This document shows positions 10,131 to 22,438 of a stretch of 64,000 nucleotides of DNA, piece after piece; position 1 is the first letter of the stretch; each line of letters opens with the position of its first letter. The DNA is from Aquilaria yunnanensis. Taxonomy: Eukaryota > Streptophyta > Magnoliopsida > Malvales > Thymelaeaceae. Below the pieces are notes generated by a model, which was given only the letters and a program-made list of their open reading frames with translations, was not told the origin of the DNA and made no database searches. The translations under genes and the position numbers were made by a program. Where the stretch lies: contig CM077596.1 of assembly GCA_039654915.1 (NCBI GenBank), positions 73,595,751 to 73,659,750 of the forward strand, given 5' to 3'.

Positions 10131-11149
10131 GGGTTGGTCCCGCATATTAGCTGTGTATCCAGTGATAGATTGGTAAGAGCTGATATTATTGAGATCTCAG
10201 CTTATACTGCTGTAACGGTGCGGTGGATGTGTTTCCCATTTTATTCCTATCATGTAAAAGTCATGCATGCATGATGTGAAATGCATGAATGCAAAGCATG
10301 TGTAATTGATGGCTTTTTTTTGTATGGATCTAGTTCTTTATGTCTTTGTTTTACTGGATCCTCTTTGTGATGGCCTTCTTGGACTATCATTGAATCTCTT
10401 TATGCTTTCCAGCTTTTGTTCGCTGCCTCAAAAGCCCAACTCTTTTCAAAATCCCCTTTCTTTGACTTGTTCTTGAATTTTGGCCTCAATTTCTTTAAAG
10501 TTGGCCCGCCTCATAATTTATATCTCTTTCGGGTACTCATCCATTGTCATGGATTTGATACCATCAAAAGCTTTACTTCCAATGTCTGCTTTGCCCCTTT
10601 TCTTGTGACCGTGCCGACACTTACTTATCCCAATGTTATAATCTGAATGATTGCTCTTCCTTGAACTCATGTTTTGATCCATAAGACTTGCCCCCTTGTC
10701 TATTGAACTTCTTTGTTGGCAGTACTCCTCTTACGCTTCGTAGAGACTACTTTGCTCCCTTGAATATGGTATTTATGTGGATAAAAGGTATCATCTCGCC
10801 TTTAATTTAACAGAAGGTCGAGCATTTCTAGACTTTTGTGATGGCACTTGATCGTAAATTTCTCTTACAAGAACCACATCTTATTAAAGAAAGACTCAAG
10901 CTATATCCTCACTTTTAAGTCTACACACATTAATGAATAATGGTTTGGCCTTAAAGAAAAAATTTCATCAATTTGCAAAGCTTGACAAAGTAATTTATGG
11001 TCTTTGTTTTTAATTAAAATATCCTGCCATTCTTCCTTTTCCAACTCGAAGACATAAACTGCGCAAGGCAATAAGGTATAAACATGATTCACAAGGATAG
11101 CCTTTTAGCTGAATGAGGATGATATCGAGAGGTAAATGTTAGGTGTGAG

Positions 11150-11665
11150 GAAAGTTAAGTTTGAATGTTTTTTTTTTTGTGGCAGTCTTTTAGCTGAATG
11201 AGAATAATATTAAGAGGTAAATATTAGGTCTAAGTAAAGTTAAGTTTGAGTGGTGTGAAAGAAGGGTATTTTAATACTACTCGTGAGCAGTATTAAATAA
11301 GGTAGAAACATGATTCATAATGATAGTCTTTTAACTGAATGAGGATGTTAGGTCTGAGGAAAGTTAAATTTAAGTGGTGTGAAAGAATGGTCTTTTAATA
11401 CTACTCGTGAGCAGTATTAAATAAGGTAGAAACATGTTTTACAATGATAGTCTTTTAGCTGAATGAGGATGATAAGTCTGAGGAAAGTTAAGTTTAAGTG
11501 GTTTGAAAGAATGGTCTTTTAATACTACTCGTGAGCAGTATTAAATAAGGTAGAAACATGTTTTACAATGATAGTCTTTTAGCTGAATGAGGATGATAAG
11601 TCTGAGGAAAGTTAAGTTTAAGTGGTTTGAAAGAATGGTCTTTTAATACTACTCGTGAGCAAATT
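11150..11665. repeat. 124-bp tandem repeat with an internal hairpin
   Basis: Units starting GATAGTCTTTTAGCTGAATG at 11322, 11446 and 11570 are spaced exactly 124 bp, with one degenerate copy before them. Each carries AATACTACTCGTGAGCAGTA(TT), a near-perfect inverted repeat that could fold into a short hairpin. It lies in the leader of the LTR element. Confidence 0.8.
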
Positions 11666-11854
11666 TGATTATGATGAAAAACTCAATAGTGATGACCTCA
11701 AACTTGCCACTCTTTCCAGAAAGTTAAACCTCATCTGTTGCCCCCCAACTATCGTGGTCTTTATGTATGCTTGGCTTGAAAGTTGCTTTTGTGTTCTAAA
11801 CCGCCTTTGCAGGTTTTCAGTCTAGAATCCATAGCTCACTTTTTTTTGTTTTTT

Positions 11855-12260
11855 CTTTCTTTGGCTCTAACTTGAGCTTCGTTTCTTTTCTTTTTTTCCT
11901 TTTTTTGTTTTTGTTTCCCTTTCTTTTTTTTTTTTTTTGTGAGCTATGGTGATGACATACTTGATAACTCTCTTGAAGTGAGATGACTCAAGTGGCCTTG
12001 CTTGCTCGTGCTTGTTCTCAGTTTTTTTGGTTTTGAATTTTCCCTTGTTGGCTTTTTGATGGAAGGGATGAACTTTTTCCTTTTCGGAGTTTTTATTACA
12101 GAGAACCGAGATCATAGCCTTCTTGAAATGAGATGATTCAAGTGGCCTTACTTACTTGTGTTTGCTCTCAGTCTCTCTTTTTTTTTTTGGTTTTGAATTT
12201 TCCCTTGTTGGCTTTTTGATGGAAGGGATGAACTTTTTTCCTTTTTTTTTTTGGAATTTG
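11855..12260. repeat. Duplicated T-rich segment of about 150 bp
   Basis: The block containing TTTTGAATTTTCCCTTGTTG and GGCTTTTTGATGGAAGGGAT occurs twice (about 12010-12080 and 12180-12240). Between and around the copies are long T tracts (11839-11937) and GAGATGA-TCAAGTGGCCTT duplications. Open frames here are low-complexity artefacts. Confidence 0.6.
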
Positions 12261-12499
12261 TGTTTCGGAAAACTGAGAATTTTTTTTGTTGTATTGAGCA
12301 TTTGTGAGAATTGGGAGGCCACTGAAGTCATTTAATATGAGAGCTACCTTGTTTGGAAGCTAACCCCAGACTTCTTGCAAGGATGTTGATAACCACTATG
12401 AATTCTTTTTTTTGAGAGTTGGGGTGCAACATATGAAATCCTTCTTACTAGATTTGACAACACTTTCAAGATCGCCACTATTAAATCTCCCTTAACTTT

Positions 12500-12860
12500 T
12501 TATTTTCACCCACGAGTAATATCATTTAGAAAGCAAAGTGTGATAGCAATAATGGATAGTATAATGGAAAGGAGTGAGAGATGAATGTAAAAACGGATTT
12601 TTTGGTAAGAAGTGGTAGAATGTGTAGGTGTAATAATTGAATTTTTGGTAAAAATTGGTAGAATGTGTAGATGTAATAATGGAATTAAAAAGTGGTAGAA
12701 TGCACACATAACGTCTTTTTGTTGGAGAACAAAAAGAATTACCGGTTGTCAAAAAGTAAAATGTGATAGCAATAATGGATAGTATAATGGCAAAGAGTGT
12801 AAAAATGGAAAGTAGTAGAATGCACGCATTACATCTTTTTGTTGTACCAGAAAAAGAATA
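12500..12860. repeat. Short degenerate direct repeats in the LTR element leader
   Basis: Segments such as GATAGCAATAATGGATAGTA and AAAAGTGGTAGAATGCACAC recur several times. They create overlapping minus-strand frames rich in Ile, Leu and Phe that I do not regard as genes. Confidence 0.5.
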
Positions 12861-14325
12861 GCAGGTGTCCATCTAACAAAGACTACACCCTAGATTCTGG
12901 ACTAAATCTAGGAGATTTTTACTATTAGATTACTTTTGCAAGCTTTCAAAGATACAAGTTTATTCAAAGGATTCTCTGTCATTCAAAAGTGTGTGCGGAC
13001 TATTAGGTCAGATCTGACTTGGAGTCCTTCCAAAATCAATGTAATTCTAGCTCGAAATCTTCACTTTCAATTACCAATCACATCGGGCCTAGCAACTTGG
13101 ACTCGACCAACTGTTGGACCTTGAGTTTCAATATGACAGAATTTTCAGTTACATTTGGGATTTGGGTCACACCAACTTGGAAGAGAAGGTCACTTGGTCT
13201 TTACTACTATTGATATAGATGATAGCAGAATGCCTTCTTCAGCAAAGACTGTGATTAACTTTCCTTCAAAAATGAATTTCATTTTTTGGTGTAATGAGGA
13301 GGGAATTGCTCCGGCCATATTTTCTATCTTGGACTCTATATCTATGAGACGTCCTTCGGTTTGTTCTGCCATTAGTCTTGTTTGGATCTGAGTTGGATAT
13401 CGGTATTGAGGTCCAATTTTAGTGTTTTTAAAGTAAGATTTATTTTATTAGACTTTACATGCATTTGACTGATGTGATGGATGCATGCAATATAAAATGA
13501 GATTACGTTCTTATCAGATTTTATATACACGTGATTGATGTAATGGAATGCATGTAATGAGATTATTTTTATCAGACTTTATATGTTCGTGATTGATGTA
13601 ATGCATGCATGCGATGAGCGGGTTTGATTATCAACTATTGTGGAACTTTAAGACTTCTAGTTTTCATTAGAAAGATTAAAAAGTTAGCATAATTTGATGC
13701 GTGGTTTTGATGCATGAAGAATAATTGCACAAGAAAGATAAGGTTATTAATAAGTTAAATAGCAATTAACAACTCATGAAGTATTATGGATAAATAAGTT
13801 AAAACCATACGAAGAAAAGTGTATAGTAACAACACAGCATAACAAGGATATGCTTATGGTGTTGGTAAAAATGGTAGAAATTCTATGGTCAGTTCTATGG
13901 TTAAGTGGGGAGTTCTATATGCATAAGGTGGCTTATAAAAAAGGCAAGGGATAGTTCCCGAATCCCGTCACTAAATCATAGTGACGGCCCGATTCCTTAC
14001 CCTCTAGGGTTAATGTAAGGAATGGATTAATTCGAGTCGTAGCTTTTCGTGGGCCCATGCAGAGACTAACCGTCTCAGAAGGCAATACACTACTTTGCTA
14101 CTTTGAAACCGGTGAAGGCTTGGAGACCGTGGCCTCACAAGGACAGCAACACCAATTCCGCTTAGAAAGAATCGTGTTTGATTTAAGGAAGCTCGGGTAT
14201 AGAGCTTCATTTTGTAAATGCATTATGCATGTTTAGAATAAGTAAATATAACATATAAATTTACATAAAAATAAACAAAACAGAACAAAATAAATCAACT
14301 TTTAGGCTTGACTCACTAACCGTGT
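12861..14325. other. Leader region of the LTR element, no gene recognised
   Basis: This is unique sequence between the repeat blocks and the primer-binding site. A degenerate repeat around GATTGATGTAATGCATGCAT occurs at 13440-13620. Short open frames at 13019-13391 have no family features. In retroelements this stretch is the untranslated leader and packaging region, so structure rather than coding is likely. Confidence 0.5.
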
Positions 14326-14342
14326 CCCCAGTGGAGTCGCCA
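14326..14342 (-). other. Primer-binding-site-like sequence
   Basis: Just inside the LTR end, the minus strand reads TGGCGACTCCACTGGGG. From memory this closely resembles the complement of the 3' end of a plant tRNA-Arg with its CCA tail: the first 10 bases fit perfectly and then two mismatches occur. Alignment to the host's tRNA set would settle the primer. Its place next to the LTR fixes the element's minus orientation. Confidence 0.6.
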
Positions 14343-14345
14343 AGC

Positions 14346-16988
14346 TGTGGCAACGTGCAGGTCATTTTCGGGAGTCGCCACCAATCGGTTTTCGCTCAGG
14401 TCGATTGGATACCTTAAAATATGGTCTGCGAGAGTTCGGGGATCGGGAGTACGGTTACGCTAAAACAATATTGTTATAGCGCCCAAAATTGGCACCTTAG
14501 TTTATTTTAATTTTGTTTTACTTTGCTTAAAAAAATTTTCAGTTAATTTAGATATTTTAACTGAATTAGTCGAAAATGTTGATTTTGGTAATTAATTCGG
14601 GTAAAATTTTATACTTCCGAACCATGGACTCTGCCGAGTCATTTGGACACGGAAGATTTTGATTCCGAACCATGGACTCTGCCGAGTCATTTGGACACGG
14701 AATTTGATGAAATTTTAAAGAATTTAATCCATATCGTTAATATGGATTTTTATCTTTTTATTTAATTCATTTTAAAAAGGTTGATATTTTTCAAACCGTA
14801 GATCCTGCCGGATCATTCCGATATGGAATTTAATTTTAAAAAAAATTATTATTAGTTAATTAATTAATAAATGGCCCACATAGACCGAAATTTTCTAAAA
14901 TGTGATTTTTATTTTTAATATGTCAAATTAATTTTTAGATTAATTATTAAAAGGTCTATCTAATCTAATTATATAATATTAATTTCTAAGCTAATTTATG
15001 ACTTTAATAAATCCAAACAAAACTATAAAAGAAAACCATAAGTGAAACAATGATCAATTTAGAAATCAGAACAAAATTAGAGGCTCAATTAGATAAATCA
15101 AATAAATCCAGGGGTAAATTATTTATTAAAAATATTTATCTAACCTAATCATACAATTATGCTTAATAGTAATTCCTAAGTTAATTCAAGCTTTTAATCA
15201 ATTGATCAAACAAAATCACAGAAGAAAATAAAACTAAACTGTAAATCAAGACAACAAATCTCAGATGACCAAATCAAATAAATTCAAGGACAAATTATTT
15301 ATTAAAAATTATTTATCTAACCTAATCGCGTAATTAAGATTAATGTTAATTTTTAAGTTAATTTATGTCTTTAATTAACTGAACAAAAGCATAATAGAAA
15401 ATAAATGGACTTATGGCTTAATTGTAAATTAAAACAAAATTAAAGTCTCAAATTGACAATCAAATAAATCCAAGAGTAAAAATTAAAATTATGCCAAAAT
15501 TACGAACTTTCATATTAGATCCGAACAACGAGTTGATTTGCGATTGGGGTTTCATTTTTTTTTTTAATTTTTAATTTTTTTTTGTTTGGTTTGCTTTAAA
15601 TAAAATTAATTGATATCCAAACCATGGATTCTAACCAAACCACCCGGATATGGATTTTTTGTAATTTACTTGTTTCCTAAATTCATCATCGAGTTTTCAT
15701 TAAAACCCGTTCAAAATTGAATCTTGTAAATATGATCTTTTTAAATGTGTTATGTAAACATGAGTTCTAAACTTATACTAATAATGAAAAGTTAAAATCA
15801 ATATATAAGTAAATATCTGATCTAACCTAAACATATAATTTTATATTAACTCATCAACAAATTCATGGTCCAAAATAATAAAACAAGCAATTGAACAAAA
15901 GTAAACCAAACTATAAAAAAATAATGCTGTCAGTGATTAATCTGCAAGATAAAAATATGTTAGTCACTTAAATGGATGATACAAAAAAGTAAAAGGACTA
16001 ATCAAGAGTTTTACCCTAAGGATAAAGAAAACAGATTTTTGACTCGGTCAAAGCAAAGAAAGAACGCGTCTTTCTTCCTCCTGAGAGCGCAACAGCGAAG
16101 GGAGCGGCAGAGGGGGCAAGTTGACGTGGCTGGAGGGGTGAGGGACGGCTGGCGCAAGCAGGAGGCTGTCGGCTGACGGCGGGGAGCGAGCGGTGGAGCG
16201 TCAAGATGCAACAGGCGCGACGGAGTGGCTGCTGAGACAGGAGGAAGGCAACACGGCGTGGTTCGGGCGCGAATCGGCAAAGGGAGGCCAGAGGTGGCGA
16301 CGCGGCAGCTGGAGGGGAAAGCTTTTCAGGTGGCGTGACGAGAGGGGTGCGACCAGCAGGGAGACGACACGAGCTGGCGCAGAGGATGAGTGAGTTCAGG
16401 CGGAGTTGGGCAGGAGGGAGGCGAGGTCAGCAGGGGCCGGAGACGGCGCTGGCGAGTGAGAGAGTGAGAAGCAGAGCCAATGAGAGAGAGAGCTGATAGG
16501 TGATCTATGAAAGAGAGAAAGTTCTGGGAGAATCGAGAGAGAGAGAGTTGTCCGTTTTTTTTTTTTAGAGAGAGAGAGCAGAGAGAAAGGGAGAGCCTCC
16601 AGGAGAGAAAAGATCAGAGAGGGACAGCGTAAAAGAGAGGGATAGAGAACCTCCGGGGCAAAATTATTGAGATGAGGGAGGTCCAGCTCTTTTGTCTGGT
16701 GTGGAAAAATGTAAAAGGGGGAGGAGACTTTAAGGGGAAGGTTCAACCGGGGGGAGGAATTATCTCATTTTTTTAACTAATTTAACTTAATTTTAATTTA
16801 ATTAATTAGTTAATTTATAATAAAATTTTTTTCTTCATTTCATTTTTTTTAAATAAAATTTTAATTAGTTAACTAAATAATAATAAAATTTTTTTAATTA
16901 ATTTTTTTAATTAAATTTTTTTTTAAATAATAATAATAATGATAATTAAAAATTTTGTTTACGGCTCGGACGAAATTGGGTGTCAACA
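14346..16988 (-). repeat. Right (5') LTR, complete, 2643 bp
   Basis: In element orientation it starts TGTTGACACC at 16988 and ends ...GCCACA at 14346. It contains an AT-rich part, a GC-rich segment (16050-16430), GA-rich repeats (16480-16640) and a 44-bp-scale tandem duplication (CCGAACCATGGACTCTGCCG at about 14618 and 14662) that the left LTR lacks. Its start matches the sequence ending at 40826, so related elements exist elsewhere in this window. Confidence 0.85.
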
Positions 16989-16993
16989 GTAAT

Positions 16994-19880
16994 CAAATCT
17001 CCAGCAAGGTAAAAAGAGTTGCGGTTATACATATGATTTATCATTTATGGAAAGAAAAAAATTTAAGACTTTTTATGGGGGAAGGCTAGTAAGTGGAGTA
17101 CATAGTTAGGATGGTCCCAAAAGATACTTAGACAAGAATTTATGAATTACCAAAAACTTATATTGAGAGTTATGATTGGTTTAGATTGATTGTATGGCCT
17201 CGAGTTTGCTCGAGAGCGTCTTTGTATAGATTTTGATATAAACAAAGCTTTTCTTGTTGATTAAAAAAAATTAGTGGGACAACAGTTTTATATATTTTCG
17301 ACTTGCTATTATGTTTTAGCTATTTCCAACAAATCTTGTCTAATAATGTAGCAACGTAAAGTCTTAACATTCTTAAGTTTCTAAGACTAAGATCATGACT
17401 TTATCTATTTCTACTTGCATATAAGTTTCTATTAAGACTCGATACATTTTTTGCTTTTAGAATCCTAAAAATGTAGGTTTCTAAGACCCAAATATAGACT
17501 TTAATAATTGTGTGTGAAGCATAATACTATACATGATTCAAAATTATGGTTTTTTTCCATTAAAAAATAATTCAATAAAAAAAATTAATCTCATGTAAAC
17601 TCAAATTCCACTTTTTAACATAAATAAGAAATTTATTTAGAAAAACTCACTTTCAATTTTAGCAATTATGAACCAAATTACTTTATTAAACCATAGAGCT
17701 TTTGAGATAAATAACTCATGCTACAAAACTCAATTATCAATAACAAAATATATAACCTAAACACAAAACTGTGTTTAATTTATGTTAATTAAGAAATAGT
17801 TTAACCATTAACTTAATAAAGGTAAAAAGAAAAGAAAAAATGGCCAAAAAGTTCAGGGACCAAAATAGAGGAAATGAAAATATTTGGCTATTAAGGATTT
17901 AACAATTGAATTAATAAAGGTTAATTAAAAATGGTTTAACTAAAAAAAACATATCATGGTGACCAATGTTTCATTTTTTAAGGTAGTACATAAAAAAATA
18001 ATAAAAAGGTTTGGGGACTAATAGAGCATATAGAAAAACTCAAGTTAAGTAGTTACTAATAATTTGAGACCAAAACACTACGTGGATTGAACTTAGGGAT
18101 TAAAACAGGAGAAAGTAGAAATTTAGGGACTAAAAACACATCTTAACCAAAACGAAATGTGAAACAAAGTGAAACTTGAGAACATAGCACACAGACCCTT
18201 GAAAAAGAAGACCATTTTACAAAAGATAACCAAACTTTAAAAAAAAAATGTTGATCGCATCTGGGAAAAAAAAACAAAGAAAAATAACATTGTTCATGTG
18301 CTGCACCCACACCTTTTAAAATATAGTAATAATATGAACAAATGTTGGATACAATACTGTAAATTAAACATTATTGATATACAAGAAAGTTCACCATTTC
18401 TTCACATCAGCCTCATATACCTCATAACTCAAAACAAACCTATAACGACCCAAAATCTATAAAAGGATAAACCCCATGGGTATTAGTAATTATTGATTGA
18501 TTGCATACTACCACCTTGTAACTGTACTTACTTGACCATCAAAGTATCTTTTAGAAGTATCTACACAGACTTGCATTAGTGCCTAAGGCTCATGGTCTAA
18601 CTATCTCATTCCAAGTTCCATTATTAATGATCATGCATAAGCATTTTATACAAAAATACCACATTTGTCAATAATGTTATGGTATAAAAGTGGCTATATC
18701 ATCATCATTATAAAAGACAAACAAAATTAAAACTGAGGGGAAACACATTAGTGAAAAATCCACTCCCAACCTGTAATCTCAATGACAAATTTGATATTTT
18801 TACATAGATTTCATAAATTATACTTTATAAATGTGAAGGAATATGTTTCCGATAGCATAGTAATAGCCAATGGTGAATCCCTAATATTTTTAGGTATGCA
18901 TATATGCACAAGCATGTAAGAATTGTTTCTATATTAAAGTATAAGATGTATAATACATAAAGACAATCGTACAAACATAAAATTATGTACAAATTTTTTT
19001 TTAATACATTGGATTCCTATATTAAAATTTAAATGATTAAAACTTTTCTAAATGATTGAATACATCTGAAATGTATCTCTAGTTTCACTTGTACATATGT
19101 GTCACATACTTTATAAATATCAATCACTTGTTTTATATATTGAGTTTCATACGTTTCTGTCATCCGTTTATACATATCTCCAATTTTGACGTGAAACGGG
19201 ATTTGACACATTTACACATACTTTTTTATGGAATTTTGAACTTATACATACAATTGAATATATCAGTAACATATATATGATCATATTTGTACATATGTCA
19301 TATATTATTTATACAGATCTTTCATTTTTTTTGTACATTGAAGTTGTATATATTTAACATATGATTTATACATATTTATGATTTTAAGTGATGGGGAATT
19401 TAATGATTTATACTTATTTTATACCATCAAAGTTGATATTAAAATGTAAATATATATAAACAAAAACGAATATGGTGACTTACCCTTAAAAACTTACTAT
19501 TGCTTTGCCTCAAATCCGAAATTTCTCCTTTGATGACTTCAGACACGAAAATGTTTTCCAACCACGTGCCGTGTACGTGCGAGCAGCAGAATAACCAAAA
19601 TGCCATTTCAAGGGGCCGCTGGACCTGGACCGGACCCTGGAGGCTGGAACGATAAAATTCAAATGGAATATCCCCTGTTCTCTTCCATTCATCTCAGAAA
19701 AAAAAAGGAAAAAGAAAAATCTACTAATTTCCAGGGGTAAAAAAAATAAAATAAAATAAAATAAAATAAAACTGAATGCGTTTTTAGATTAGGCCAACGC
19801 ATTTTGCTTAAGCAAGCCGCTTTATATTATCACTCGCACCAATCACATAATTAATGTCCCATTAAAACTTTATGTTAAAC
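16994..19880. other. Intergenic DNA, no gene
   Basis: AT-rich sequence without a supported gene. It contains a dispersed repeat (about 19030-19310, see separate entry) and a TAAAA microsatellite (about 19740-19770). Weakly repetitive phrases such as GGGACTAAAA at 18000-18140 resemble decayed transposon ends that I could not pair. Confidence 0.5.
19030..19310 (-). repeat. Dispersed repeat related to 33430-33700
   Basis: Read on the minus strand, this contains AAATGTGTCAAATCCCGTTT, then AAAATTGGAGATATGTATAA, then repeated ATGTATA phrases. The + strand at 33475-33560 reads AAATGTGTCAAATCATGCTT and continues in the same order. The two are inverted with respect to each other and are probably copies of the same decayed element. 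I could not find its ends. Confidence 0.45.
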
Positions 19881-19899
19881 GTTTTCTTTTTCACTCGTA

Positions 19900-20131
19900 C
19901 TTATTTCTTATTTATTTGTTTTCCCCTATTTTGTGGTTTTTCCTTTCTGTGAAAACCTCTTCCAATCTACAATCCTCCTTTCTTCTTCGCTTCGCATATC
20001 TTCTCCTCCCAGCCAAGCCAATTCAACGCTACTCTATCCTTCGCCTCCTCTTCTCCACTTCTCTCGTCTCTCTTCATCTTCGCAGCAATTACAGCTCAAA
20101 TCGTCTCTGCGTCCCCGTTATTCTCTTTCAG
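19900..20131 (+). other. Probable 5'UTR exon of the SKIP30-like gene
   Basis: A CT-rich leader-like stretch ends at CTTTCAG followed by GTAAGC, a good splice donor at 20132. The matching acceptor TTTTCTCAG ends at 22729, just 7 nt before the ATG. Family members commonly have an intron in the leader. The start of the exon is a guess. The open frame that crosses 19916-20209 reads into the intron and is not a gene. Confidence 0.55.
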
Positions 20132-21674
20132 GTAAGCCATCTTCCTCTTTGCAACGCAAAAGTTGAAGAATTAGGGAGTTTTTTGTTTTTCTTTTTTCCT
20201 TTTTGGTGATTCTGTTTACCTGAATCTTCTCGATTTCGTTTTCGATTATGGCTGTTTCTTTTCTTGATTGTCGGTTTGATTCGATGCCCATTTTCTCCTT
20301 TTGTTGAATTCGAACTGGGTTCTGTGTGAAAACGGAGAAAGGTACAGTTTAGTTGTTTCTGTGTTTCGTTGCTCGATTTCTTTTCTGAATGTAGTCTTAC
20401 ACTTCTAGGTGTATCTGAGAATTTGGTGTTAAGGACTCGATCAATTGGTTCCGGGTTTGTCGGGCATTCAATTTATTTTGGGGAAAGAGGCAATGAACTT
20501 CATTCTTCATTCTGTTTAATTTAATATGCGAGTATTAAACTAAAAGTTTCAAATTTTCGTTGTTTCTCTCTTCCATTGGTGTGGATTGTTGGCAGTTGTT
20601 GGGTTGGTTATCTTTGGTGAAAATTTTGCTATTTCGCTTTTAGTTGCCTCAACTCTTAACTTCAAGAATTTCTCACCGGGACATTCAATAGTGTCCATGT
20701 GTGTATGTTCTGATTTATGCTTATAATGACTGCTGCATTTTTAGCTTTGATTGCCATTTCATGTCTTATAACTGGATTTTCCTTTTAGATGACTTTTCTG
20801 CCAAACATGTCAGCCATTAATAGTTAAAAATTGGATGCTGAATTGTGCGGTGTCCTCATCCTAATAAGTGCCATATATTAGACACGGTCATGTTTTGTCC
20901 TATGGAACTTCAAGAGCTTACATCCCATAAGTGCTGATATTGTAAGTTATGTTAGCCCATATGGGAACTAGTTCCCCACAAAAGATGTCTGTCCCATGCA
21001 AAACATATCCTTCAGTTGTATTTGAAACAAATTGGAGTATGTAAACTGTTTGGCATCCAAACTTCCTTAGGTTCAGCAAAGAGAAACTTTATTATGAATG
21101 AAAAGAAAAGTATCAAGAGAAATTAGAAGGAGTTGGGAAAGGACCACAGTAATAAATGAAAGATAACGGTGCAAGCAGTTAAAGATGGAATAGAACCCAA
21201 AAAAGCCAGCTAACTCTTATCCTGAAACTAAAAGAGCAGTTTCACAACTTGACAAACAGGAATGGTAATGATCAACGCAAGAGTGGACTTACCAGAACCT
21301 AAATGTTTTATCTTTTTAGGATCAGCAAGGAATTAACCCAAGGGAAGAAACAGAGAAAAAGGGCCAGCTGCAGGGCGTGGTGAAAATTGGATGACAAGTT
21401 TTATGGTTTGATCAACACAGAAGGGTAGATATAATTGCCCCCTCAAATGTTCATGCTTATAGGTCTAACCAAAAAATAGTCAGATCAGTAGAGGACATTA
21501 CAGAATAAGTTGGACAAGGGGAGGACAGTGGAAGCTAATTCCCTGATATATAGCTTACCACACTGACGAGGATAAATACAGTGAGAAAAGATGACTACAG
21601 TGTTATGATACTAGATTGCATTTGAACCCTATTGTAAAATAAGCTTCTTGACCAATTGAAAGAATCACCTAATA

Positions 21675-21870
21675 TCCCCATGGCTTTGGTCCAATGGCTA
21701 AAGTATTGGGGATGTCATGAGGAGGTCCAGGGTTTGAACCTAGCCTCCTTATCCCCTTCCCCAAAATTGCCACACAAAGCTGGCTCAGTTGCCCTACGGG
21801 TCCTGAAAAAGCCGGCATTCCCCTCCATTTACTTAGAGTACTAATACCTCTTCCCTTGTATACTTGTGTA
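21675..21870 (+). mobile_element. tRNA-derived SINE-like element
   Basis: An RNA polymerase III promoter pair is visible: an A-box-like TGGTCCAATGGCTAA at about 21687 and a B-box-like GGTTTGAACCT at 21731, with tRNA-like spacing of about 33 nt. A T-rich tail region follows. Target duplications were not found, so the ends are approximate. Confidence 0.5.
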
Positions 21871-22371
21871 CATCTAGATTTCAAGCTAGCTATTAAGTCC
21901 AGAAAAATTGTGTATGAGAGGATTGTCCCCAACCCAGTTCCAAAGCCAATCCTAAAACCAGCACCTAATTGCAACTTAGAACCATTATAATTTGTTGACA
22001 TTTCTGATAGGAAAATTGAATTGTAACAGCCATAGTTGGTCGCACATGAAGGGCCTAGATATGGTCGTCATAATGACAGACTATTAAGTAACTGAAGCCC
22101 TTTTCTGATATCCTCAAGAGAACCTTTATTTGCAACTTCAGACCACACTGCAGACCAACTATGAGACTCTTTTAGGAGAAGGAATGTACCAGAACAAAAA
22201 TCTCCTTATTTTGATGCTAGGACTATTTTTGGTTTTTTAAGAAATTCATTTTTCCTAGAAAACTCTACCACCCTTTGCCAGAAAGAGCCAGATAAAATAT
22301 TTTAGATTACCAAAGGCATAAGCCCCTAAAGTTTTGTCCAAGACTAAAGGTCTCTTGGTCCATTTTGCACA

Positions 22372-22394
22372 TTTTTTTTTTTTTTTCAACTCCA

Positions 22395-22434
<40 letters not shown>
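22372..22434. repeat. Poly-T tract followed by (AC)n microsatellite
   Basis: About 16 T residues at 22372-22386 are followed by roughly 20 AC dinucleotides to 22434. It lies inside the leader intron of the SKIP30-like gene. Confidence 0.95.

Positions 22435-22438
<4 letters not shown>

Larger units (their letters stand above)
5358..16988 (-). mobile_element. 11.6-kb non-autonomous (LARD-like) LTR retrotransposon with cargo genes
   Basis: Terminal repeats are at 5358-6598 (partial) and 14346-16988 (complete). A perfect 5-bp target duplication GTAAT flanks the element (5353-5357 and 16989-16993). In the minus direction the complete LTR begins TGTTGACACC and ends CCACA, and a primer-binding-site-like sequence follows. 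No gag, protease, reverse transcriptase, RNase H or integrase could be seen in any frame. Instead the interior holds, in element orientation, a long leader with tandem repeats (14345 to 9640), three tandem copies of a viral-like cysteine-rich protein gene (9597 to 7488), an 87-bp repeat array and the start of a LOG gene (6816 to 6599). The LTR copies differ by only about half a dozen substitutions over 1.24 kb, which suggests a fairly young insertion. A deletion after insertion probably removed the end of LOG, the polypurine tract and the first 1.36 kb of the left LTR. Confidence 0.82.

Noticed and set aside
16011..16746. Overlapping open frames on both strands in the GC-rich and GA-rich part of the LTR
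   Set aside because: Low-complexity composition (GAGA repeats) keeps frames open on both strands; the sequence is part of an LTR.
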